A stretch of 9,491 nucleotides of DNA from Oscillospiraceae bacterium (GTDB lineage Bacteria; Bacillota; Clostridia; Oscillospirales; Oscillospiraceae): assembly GCA_016296235.1 (NCBI GenBank), contig JAEDJR010000073.1:1-9491 (forward strand), in the 5' to 3' direction. How positions within the stretch are numbered: the stretch's first letter is position 1; every line of letters begins with the position of its first letter. Shown piece by piece: positions 1-6,139 of the stretch. Both the position numbers and the translations under genes were made by a program. The notes under the pieces were generated by a model that made no database searches, had not been told where the DNA came from, and was given only the letters and a program-made list of their open reading frames with translations.

Positions 1-281
1 GCCACATACATGACGGGGCCGTGGAACTTCTGGCACAGCAGGGTCTCGGGGGTCTCGGGGCCGAAGTTGCCCAGGAACACCACCAGGGCGTTGACGCCGT
101 TGGCCCGGACGTCGGCCAGAGCTGCCAGGGCGTCCTTCTCATTTTCCACGGTGATGGGGCACTCATAGAGGCCCTCGCCGTAGGCGGCGACGATGTTCTT
201 TCTGCGCTGGGTGGACAGGGCGATGGGGAAGCAGTCGCGGGAGACCGCAATGATGCCGAGTTTGACTTCCGGAATGTTCAT
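1..281 (-). CDS. L-fucose/L-arabinose isomerase family protein, N-terminal part (truncated by window edge)
   Basis: The first 93 residues are visible, starting MNIPEVKLGIIAVSRDCFP; the rest lies beyond the left edge. They resemble the N-terminal Rossmann-like domain of the L-fucose/L-arabinose isomerase family: a beta strand with a conserved SRDCFP, an ALSTQRRK stretch, and the GNFGPETPE turn at about residues 73-81. Family members interconvert aldoses and ketoses with a divalent metal, but the catalytic metal ligands are in the missing C-terminal part, so substrate cannot be judged. The ATG at 281 is preceded by AAGGAG at 291-296 with 9 nt spacing. It sits 13 nt after the DUF4867 gene and is the third gene after the kinase, which suggests isomerase and kinase act on the same sugar. 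Family is fairly sure; substrate is unknown. Confidence 0.8.
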   Translation of the reverse strand, partial: MNIPEVKLGIIAVSRDCFPIALSTQRRKNIVAAYGEGLYECPITVENEKDALAALADVRANGVNALVVFLGNFGPETPETLLCQKFHGPVMYV

Positions 282-290
282 ATATATATT

Positions 291-297
291 CTCCTTA
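291..297 (-). promoter_or_regulatory. Ribosome binding site of the isomerase gene, overlapping the DUF4867 stop codon
   Basis: On the minus strand the bases read TAAGGAG: TAA ends the DUF4867 gene and AAGGAG is the Shine-Dalgarno for the ATG at 281. A ribosome terminating on the first gene is therefore sitting on the initiation site of the next, an arrangement that favours translational coupling. Confidence 0.8.
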
Positions 298-927
298 AAT
301 CAGATTTGCAATATCGATGTTCTCGCCGGTGAGGCCCACATAGGCCCCCTGGGCAGCTTCGCTGGATGCGGGATGGGCCAGCAGCCACTTGTTGCGCGCC
401 CAAAGGAGCTTGTCCTCTCTGGTGGCGGGCGTGAGCTCCGGCTTGCAGGTGTTGGTGTGCAAGGGGAGCGCGACCATGACCCGGAAGCCCTTTTCCGGGT
501 CGCAGTGGCAGGGCGCGTAGTGCAGGGTGGTGGCGTAGACCTCCACCAGGGCTCCGGCGGGCGCCCGGAAGGCCTTGACCCTGGCGGTGTCCAGCACACC
601 GTCCACGATCTCGTCCTGCTTTGCCAGCAGGAGGATAAAGTCCTCCGTGCCCAGGTTGAATTCGCTGTCGCGGTGGTATTCCAGGCAGTTGAGCTTTGTG
701 TTGTGGCCGTTGCACCAGCCCAGCTGGACGGGCATGCCGCCGTAGAGGTGGTCGCAGACCAGCTGCCGCACCGGCAGCTCCTGCAGGGCAGGCTCACAGG
801 CCACATATTCCACACCGTCAGGGACGGGGGTCCGGGCCAGGGCGGCCAGCAGCTCCTCCGTGGGGAAGCCCTGCTGAACCTGACCATAGGCCTTGAATTC
901 CGGATCGTAAACAGAATAAATCTTCAT
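295..927 (-). CDS. DUF4867 family cupin-like protein
   Basis: A complete 210-residue protein. I recognise it as DUF4867 from MKIYSVYDPEFKAYGQV at the start, the stretch with NGHNTKLN and EYHRDSEFN at 73-91, the ATTLHYAPC segment at 132-140, and the EDKLLWARNKWLLAHP block near 171-186. The family has no proven function known to me. The sequence carries a cupin-like pattern: E83-x-H85-x3-E89 followed by a PAG turn (123-125) and H136, which could bind a metal. No signal peptide or membrane segment is seen, so it is probably cytosolic. It lies between a sugar kinase and a sugar isomerase with gaps of 12-13 nt, so a role as sugar epimerase, mutarotase or accessory isomerase in that pathway is a reasonable inference. 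The ATG at 927 has AAGGAG at 936-941, 8 nt upstream. Confidence 0.85.
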   Translation of the reverse strand: MKIYSVYDPEFKAYGQVQQGFPTEELLAALARTPVPDGVEYVACEPALQELPVRQLVCDHLYGGMPVQLGWCNGHNTKLNCLEYHRDSEFNLGTEDFILLLAKQDEIVDGVLDTARVKAFRAPAGALVEVYATTLHYAPCHCDPEKGFRVMVALPLHTNTCKPELTPATREDKLLWARNKWLLAHPASSEAAQGAYVGLTGENIDIANLI

Positions 928-935
928 ATTGTTTG

Positions 936-942
936 CTCCTTA
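936..942 (-). promoter_or_regulatory. Ribosome binding site of the DUF4867 gene, overlapping the kinase stop codon
   Basis: The minus strand reads TAAGGAG: the xylB-like TAA stop (940-942) is fused to the AAGGAG that serves the ATG at 927. It is the same design as at 291-297, so the three genes appear translationally coupled. Confidence 0.8.
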
Positions 943-2427
943 TCCGTGCAACAGCGGGAACAGCTCCCGGCAGGCGGGATAGATCTTGCGGAAGGACTGA
1001 TAGCGTGCCTCATATTTGGCGGCCAGCGCAGGCTCCGGCTCCACCACGTCCGCCACGGACACCAGCGCGTCGGCGGCAGCCTGGACGCTCGGATACGCGC
1101 CGCAGCCCACCATAGCCAGCATGGCGCCGCCCATGCCGGGGCCCTGTTCGGAAACAGGCACTTCCAGCTTGATGTTCAGGACATTGGCAAATATTTTCTT
1201 CCACAGGGGACTCCTGGCGCCGCCGCCGCAGATCTTGCTGCTGGTGATCTCGATGCCCAGAGACTTGGCCACCTCAAAGCTGTCGCGAATGGCGAAGGCC
1301 ACGCCCTCCAGAACCGCTTGGGTCAGGTCGGCCCGGGTGGTGTCCATGGTCATGCCGATGAAGGTGCCCCGGGCGTTGGTGTCGTTGATGGGGCTGCGCT
1401 CGCCCATGAGGTAGGGCAGGAAATAGACATGATTCTCGCCCAGCTTGTCATCGGTGATATCCATCTGCTCAAAGGCGTAATCAGAGGTCTTGTATATTTC
1501 GTCCATGAGCCACTTGTTGCAGGAAGCGGCGGAGAGCATGCAGCCCATGAGATGGTAGCCGCCGTCGGCATGGGCAAAGGCGTGAATGGCGTGGTTGTCC
1601 GGGTTGCGGAAGGTTTTTGATGAGATAAAGATTGTGCCGGAGGTGCCCAGGGAGATGTTGCAGCCGCCCTCTCCCACCACGCCGGTGCCCACAGCTGCGG
1701 CGGCGTTGTCGCCTGCGCCGGCCACGACCTGGACGCTCCGGGGCAGGCCCAGAGCTTGGGCAGTTTCGGGCAGCAGGGTGCCCACCACCTCATAGCTCTC
1801 AAAGAGCCGCGGCATCTGCGCTTCCGTCACGCCGCAAAGCTCCAGCATCTGCTTCGACCAGCATTTGTTCCCCACGTCCAGCAGCAGCATGCCCGAAGCG
1901 TCGGAGTAGTCGCAGCAGTGTACGCCGGTGAGCAGGTAGTTGATGTAGTCCTTGGGGAGCATGATCTTCGCGATTCTCGCAAAATTCTCCGGCTCGTTCT
2001 CCCGCATCCACAGGAGCTTCGGGGCCGTAAACCCGGCAAAGGCGATGTTGGCCGTCCAGCGCGCCAGCCGGTCCACGCCAACGGTATGGTTCAGGTAATC
2101 TACTTCTTTGGCGGTTCTGCCGTCATTCCATAAAATGGCGGGACGGATCACATTGTCGTCCTTGTCCAGCACCACCAGGCCGTGCATCTGGCCGCCGCAG
2201 CCGATTCCGGCCACGTCTGCGCCGTCAAAGCCTTGCAGCAGCTCCGGCACACCCTCCAGCAGGGCCTTTTTCCAGTCCTCCGGATTTTGCTGGCTCCAGC
2301 CGGGTTTCGGGAACTCCAGGGGGTATTCCTTGGTGACCATATTGTGGATGGCGCCCTCTTTGTCCATCAGCAGCAGCTTCATGGCCGAGGTGCCCAGGTC
2401 AATTCCAATATACAGCTTCAAACCCAT
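940..2427 (-). CDS. xylB: Xylulokinase-type FGGY sugar kinase
   Basis: A 495-residue FGGY-family kinase, close to the usual xylulokinase length, that would transfer phosphate from ATP to a ketopentose such as D-xylulose. Numbered from the ATG at 2427, the visible motifs are the N-terminal phosphate loop GIDLGTSAMK (8-17), GQMHGLV (79-85), WNDGRT (100-105), the catalytic aspartate D240 in GAGDN, the GTSGT loop (261-265), and the C-terminal adenine-binding ICGGGARSPLWK (399-410). QMHG and WNDGRT are xylulokinase-like, unlike glycerol kinase in this same window, but FGGY substrate calls from sequence are imprecise (ribulokinase or another ketose is possible). A GTG at 2430 directly abuts the ATG; AAGGA at 2433-2437 fits the ATG better (5 nt against 2). 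It is the first gene of the three-gene sugar operon downstream of the AraC regulator. Confidence 0.88.
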   Translation of the reverse strand: MGLKLYIGIDLGTSAMKLLLMDKEGAIHNMVTKEYPLEFPKPGWSQQNPEDWKKALLEGVPELLQGFDGADVAGIGCGGQMHGLVVLDKDDNVIRPAILWNDGRTAKEVDYLNHTVGVDRLARWTANIAFAGFTAPKLLWMRENEPENFARIAKIMLPKDYINYLLTGVHCCDYSDASGMLLLDVGNKCWSKQMLELCGVTEAQMPRLFESYEVVGTLLPETAQALGLPRSVQVVAGAGDNAAAAVGTGVVGEGGCNISLGTSGTIFISSKTFRNPDNHAIHAFAHADGGYHLMGCMLSAASCNKWLMDEIYKTSDYAFEQMDITDDKLGENHVYFLPYLMGERSPINDTNARGTFIGMTMDTTRADLTQAVLEGVAFAIRDSFEVAKSLGIEITSSKICGGGARSPLWKKIFANVLNIKLEVPVSEQGPGMGGAMLAMVGCGAYPSVQAAADALVSVADVVEPEPALAAKYEARYQSFRKIYPACRELFPLLHG

Positions 2428-2447
2428 CACCTTCCTTTTTTGTTATC

Positions 2448-2482
2448 AGTATACCGGATTGCGCCGGTTCTTTCTTTGACAA
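2448..2482 (-). promoter_or_regulatory. Candidate activator-dependent promoter of the xylB-like operon
   Basis: On the minus strand a good -10 box, TATACT, lies at 2453-2448, placing a start near 2441 and giving a very short leader before the ATG at 2427. The only TTG-type hexamer upstream, TTGTCA at 2482-2477, is 23 nt away, too far for a normal -35; the correctly spaced position holds a poor A-rich hexamer. A good -10 without a -35 is typical of promoters that need an activator, fitting the AraC-family gene upstream. Inferred, not proven. Confidence 0.45.
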
Positions 2483-2494
2483 ACGCACATTCTG

Positions 2495-2505
2495 ATTAGA
2501 CTAAT
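2495..2505. promoter_or_regulatory. Perfect 11-bp palindrome, candidate operator
   Basis: ATTAG-A-CTAAT is a perfect inverted repeat with one central base, centred about 59 bp upstream of the predicted xylB-operon start. In addition CAAAGAAA occurs twice on the minus strand, at 2478-2471 and 2557-2550 (79 bp apart); the nearer copy falls where the missing -35 box should be. Either could be a regulator site. Short AT-rich palindromes also occur by chance, so confidence is low. Confidence 0.3.
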
Positions 2506-2584
2506 TTTACCTTTTCAAGAAATCGGCGCTTTGAACAATTTCTGCCATGTTTCTTTGTAATATTTTGCATCTCCCGGGAAATTC

Positions 2585-3532
2585 TCATTTTTCTTCTGTT
2601 TCCAGCAGAAATTCCCGCAGATATTGCTGCAGAAGATTTAGACTTTCTTCTCTGGAGTAAAACTGCTCCACAGAATGGAGGCTGCGGCTGTCCGCCGGGG
2701 CCTCCTGCCGGATTTGCCGGGCCTGGCGGCTGAATTCCTCCGGCGTCATGCCATAGGCCTGACGGAAGGCCCGGGAAAAATAGCGGTAATCGGAGAACCC
2801 GGACTCCATACACACGTCCAGCATCCCCATGTTTCCCTCCGCCATGAGCTTGCAGGCGCAGCGGAACCGCACCGAGGCCACATAGCTCTGGAAGCTCTGA
2901 TTCATGGCGGTTTTGATGAACCGGGACAGGTAGCTCATGGAGCAGCCCTCGGCGGCGGCGAAGTCCGCCAGGCGGATTTTGTGCATATAGTTCTCATCCA
3001 CGAAGCAAATCAGCCGCTTCAGCCTTGCGTTGCGCTTGTCCAGGCTAACAATCTCCTCCGGCGTCAGCACATGGGTGGGCAGCCGGGACAGCAGCCGGTG
3101 CAGAATCAGGCAGCTCTGGCCCACGCAGTACAGGCCGTAGTATCCCTCCTGCCGGAGATAGGCAGCCATGATACCGGCCAAACGGCGCTTCAATTCCCGC
3201 AGCTCCCGGTCCGAAAGCCAGGCCTGGGGCCTGCTGCCGTCCACGGTCAGCCGGGGCATGCCGGGCAGCACCGAGGCGGAAATCTGGAGGCACAAAAAGG
3301 TGCAGCTGCCATCCAGCTTGTGGAATTCATGGGGCTCGTTCGGGCTGAAGAGGGCCAGCTGTCCCTGTTCGATGCTCCATTGATTCGGACCGCAGGTGAC
3401 CGACAGCGGCCGGTCCAAAGCCCAGATCAGCTCCCACTCCGGGTGGATGTGGGATGTGCGGTAATCCACCGTGTCAAAAAACAGGCTCAGGCCCTCAATC
3501 TGCCGGTGCCGGATGATTTCCAGTTCGTTCAT
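2585..3532 (-). CDS. AraC-family transcriptional regulator with cupin sensor domain
   Basis: A 315-residue regulator. The N-terminal half (about 20-100) looks like a small cupin ligand-binding domain, with SHIHPEWELIW at 27-37 and SPNEPHEFH at 63-71. The C-terminal part has two helix-turn-helix units: IRLADFAAAEGCSMSYLSRFIK (about 186-207) and GMLDVCMESGFSDYRYFSRAFRQAYGMTPEEF, residues about 236-267, the AraC/XylS signature. About 45 residues follow the signature, somewhat longer than usual. The ATG at 3532 is chosen because AAGGGGGG (3539-3546) lies 6 nt upstream; an extension to a TTG at 3565 would overlap the predicted promoter. It reads the same way as the sugar operon 157 bp downstream and is the likely sugar-responsive activator of that operon. 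Ligand unknown. Confidence 0.9.
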   Translation of the reverse strand: MNELEIIRHRQIEGLSLFFDTVDYRTSHIHPEWELIWALDRPLSVTCGPNQWSIEQGQLALFSPNEPHEFHKLDGSCTFLCLQISASVLPGMPRLTVDGSRPQAWLSDRELRELKRRLAGIMAAYLRQEGYYGLYCVGQSCLILHRLLSRLPTHVLTPEEIVSLDKRNARLKRLICFVDENYMHKIRLADFAAAEGCSMSYLSRFIKTAMNQSFQSYVASVRFRCACKLMAEGNMGMLDVCMESGFSDYRYFSRAFRQAYGMTPEEFSRQARQIRQEAPADSRSLHSVEQFYSREESLNLLQQYLREFLLETEEK

Positions 3533-3553
3533 GGGTATCCCCCCTTGTTTTCC

Positions 3554-3582
3554 ATTGTATGACAAAACCGTCGGCGGCGCAA
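3554..3582 (-). promoter_or_regulatory. Predicted promoter of the AraC-family gene
   Basis: On the minus strand TTGCGC (3582-3577) and TACAAT (3559-3554) are separated by exactly 17 nt. The -10 matches the consensus at five of six bases; the -35 matches only at TTG. The predicted start near 3547 lies just before the AAGGGGGG ribosome site, giving a short leader and supporting the ATG at 3532. Confidence 0.5.
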
Positions 3583-3646
3583 GGCCGGCACCGCTTTATG
3601 GCAGGATTCCCAAAACCCCGGGGCGGCTTCTGTAGCTTTCGGAGAT

Positions 3647-3660
3647 TTCCCCGCCGGGAA
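3647..3660. promoter_or_regulatory. Inverted repeat abutting the glpK -35 box
   Basis: TTCCC-CGCC-GGGAA is a perfect 5-bp inverted repeat with a 4-nt centre that ends one base before the glpK -35 hexamer at 3661. The position would suit a regulator site for glpK, but the repeat is short and GC-rich and may be chance. Confidence 0.25.
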
Positions 3661-3690
3661 TTGGAAAAAGCCGCGGTCTTGTGATATAGT
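3661..3690 (+). promoter_or_regulatory. Predicted extended -10 promoter of glpK
   Basis: TTGGAA at 3661-3666 and TATAGT at 3685-3690 are 18 nt apart, and TGA at 3682-3684 supplies the TGn extension of the -10. Transcription would start near 3697, downstream of the ATG at 3692, which argues that the glpK start is the ATG at 3722. The resulting leader is about 25 nt and holds no terminator hairpin. Confidence 0.6.
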
Positions 3691-3721
3691 AATGTGGAAT
3701 CCGATTCGGGGAGGAATCGCA

Positions 3722-5215
<1,494 letters not shown>

Positions 5216-5219
5216 AGAA

Positions 5220-5263
5220 ATGTAAAATGCAGAATGCAGAATTTCGGTATCCGCTGCACGGAC
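5220..5263 (+). repeat. Heptamer array plus ATCCGC hairpin element, copy 1
   Basis: Five bases after the glpK stop, four heptamers run in register: ATGTAAA, ATGCAGA, ATGCAGA, ATTTCGG. They lead directly into TATCCGCTGCACGGAC, an imperfect hairpin. The same layout (7-nt units followed in phase by TATCCGC) recurs at 9413-9464; the two share GGTATCCGCTGC exactly. This looks like a dispersed non-coding repeat family rather than part of glpK. Confidence 0.6.
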
Positions 5264-5278
5264 GGGCAGCAATGATCT

Positions 5279-5350
5279 GCCGTAGGGCGGCCAGACCCTT
5301 GGCCGCCGCGCGCAGGCACTGCGATGGATGGAACTCCGCTGCCCTACGGC
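5279..5350. repeat. 72-bp element bounded by a perfect 10-bp inverted repeat
   Basis: GCCGTAGGGC at 5279-5288 is the exact reverse complement of GCCCTACGGC at 5341-5350. Inside lies a 7-bp hairpin, GGCGGCC (5286-5292) with GGCCGCC (5301-5307), loop AGACCCTT. No open reading frame is evident and no U-tract follows, so it is not a standard terminator. The small size, terminal inverted repeats and the related element at 5369-5393 suggest a miniature repeat of REP or MITE type. Confidence 0.55.
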
Positions 5351-5368
5351 GTATCACGAACGGGTACA

Positions 5369-5393
5369 CCGTAGGGGCGGCCTGTGGCCGCCC
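5369..5393. repeat. GTAGGGGCGGCC hairpin repeat
   Basis: CCGTAGGGGCGGCC at 5369-5382 repeats the sequence at 5280-5292 with one extra G and forms a perfect 8-bp hairpin with GGCCGCCC (5386-5393) over a TGT loop. It is the second direct copy of the motif in this gap; a third, inverted copy is at 5341-5349. A T6 run at 5411-5416 is too distant to make this an intrinsic terminator. Confidence 0.6.
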
Positions 5394-5427
5394 GTCGTTC
5401 GCCGCAATCATTTTTTCGTGGGATCCG

Positions 5428-5456
5428 TTGACTTTTTGCGCCTTTGGTGCTATTCT
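5428..5456 (+). promoter_or_regulatory. Strong predicted promoter of the glpP operon
   Basis: TTGACT (5428-5433) and TATTCT (5451-5456) are 17 nt apart, with TGC at 5448-5450 giving an extended -10. This is the best promoter match in the window. Transcription would begin near 5463, about 113 nt before the glpP start codon, leaving room for the leader hairpin and terminator at 5497-5549. Confidence 0.7.
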
Positions 5457-5462
5457 AAAATT

Positions 5463-5575
5463 AGAGAAATAGCGACACCGTATCGCGAGAGTTTGAGAGC
5501 GAGATGGCCGGAGCACAGCAGGCTGTGCCTCGTTCATCGCGCTCTTTTTCTATGTTTCGGAAGGGAGAAACGGCT
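5463..5575 (+). promoter_or_regulatory. GlpP-type antitermination leader of the glp operon
   Basis: The predicted transcript has a small hairpin (GCGA 5472-5475 with TCGC 5483-5486), a purine-rich linker GAGAGTTTGAGAG (5487-5499), then a complete intrinsic terminator before the glpP ribosome site AAGGGAG (5561-5567). In Bacillus subtilis, GlpP with G3P binds the glpD leader and prevents termination. The presence of glpP directly after this leader makes the same mechanism, here autoregulatory, the simplest reading. The binding motif itself is inferred. Confidence 0.55.
5497..5549 (+). terminator. Conditional rho-independent terminator in the glpP leader
   Basis: The 5' arm GAGCGAGATG (5497-5506) pairs with CATCGCGCTC (5535-5544) with one A-G mismatch. 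An inner stem GCACAG (5513-5518) with CTGTGC (5523-5528) closes a CAGG loop, and TTTTT follows at 5545-5549. It lies between a strong promoter and glpP with no gene between, so it would block the operon unless read through; this is attenuation architecture. Confidence 0.7.
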
Positions 5576-6139
5576 ATGATTGAAGCCATTCACCGCGCCA
5601 TCACCGACGGGGCCATCATTCCGGCGGTCAAGGATTGGGACGCCCTGAACGCCAGCCTGGCCCTGGATCAGAAGGTGGTCTTTGTGCTCTTCGGCGACGT
5701 CTGCACCATCGGCCAGTCCATCGACGCCCTCCACCGGGCCGGGAAATTCGCCGTGGTTCACGGGGATCTCATCGGCGGCCTCAGCGCCAAGGAGGTGGCT
5801 GTGGACTATCTCCGGTCCTGCGGCGCCGACGGGATCATCTCCACCCGGCCCAGCATCATCCACCGGGCCAAGGAGCTGGGCCTGTTCACCGTCCTGCGGT
5901 TCTTTGTGTTCGACTCCATGTCCCTGGAGAGCGCGGAAAAAACCGCCGCCACGGCGCGGCCGGATCTGGTGGAAATCCTGCCGGGCATCATGCCCCGGAT
6001 TATCCGCCGCCTGTCCCAGACCCTCCGCGTCCCCCTGATCTGCGGCGGGCTCATAGAAGGCAAAAACGACGTGCTGGAGGCCCTGAACGCCGGGGCCGCA
6101 GCCATTTCTTCCACCCGAGAGGAGGTCTGGAAGCTGTGA
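5576..6139 (+). CDS. glpP: GlpP, glycerol-3-phosphate-responsive antiterminator
   Basis: A 187-residue protein, close to the length of Bacillus subtilis GlpP, with the family's TIM-barrel-like pattern: IIPAVKDW (14-21), VVHGDLIGGLSAKEVA (60-75), GADGIISTRPSIIHRAKELG (83-102), LRFFVFDSMSLE (107-118), DLVEILPGIMPRII (130-143), CGGLIEGKNDV (156-166) and the final GAAAISSTREEVWKL. The family binds leader RNA in the presence of G3P and prevents early termination of G3P catabolic genes. The ATG at 5576 has AAGGGAG 8 nt upstream; an in-frame ATG at 5504 lies inside the terminator stem and is rejected. The gene is first in the operon, behind the terminator it probably controls, and overlaps the next gene by 4 nt. 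Confidence 0.93.
   Translation: MIEAIHRAITDGAIIPAVKDWDALNASLALDQKVVFVLFGDVCTIGQSIDALHRAGKFAVVHGDLIGGLSAKEVAVDYLRSCGADGIISTRPSIIHRAKELGLFTVLRFFVFDSMSLESAEKTAATARPDLVEILPGIMPRIIRRLSQTLRVPLICGGLIEGKNDVLEALNAGAAAISSTREEVWKL

Noticed and set aside
193..1620. A 475-codon plus-strand open frame opposite the kinase and DUF4867 genes.
   Set aside because: It crosses two genes that are clearly coded on the other strand and has no motif; antisense artefact of GC-rich codons.
2675..3562. A 295-codon plus-strand open frame opposite the AraC regulator.
   Set aside because: The minus-strand reading has two clear helix-turn-helix motifs and an AraC signature; the plus-strand reading has none.
5375..5416. 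glpK terminator made from the GGGCGGCC hairpin and the T6 run.
   Set aside because: The T run begins 17 nt after the stem, too far for an intrinsic terminator.
5216..5427. CRISPR array or tRNA in the repeat-rich gap after glpK.
   Set aside because: Repeats are not regularly spaced with unique spacers, and no cloverleaf or T-arm consensus can be folded; the structures are short hairpin repeats.
5635..6135. Upstream extension of the GlpA-like reading frame through glpP.
   Set aside because: The frame is open by chance within glpP and its translation is Arg/Pro/Gly-rich; the FAD loop begins right after the GTG at 6136, which has its own GGAGG site.
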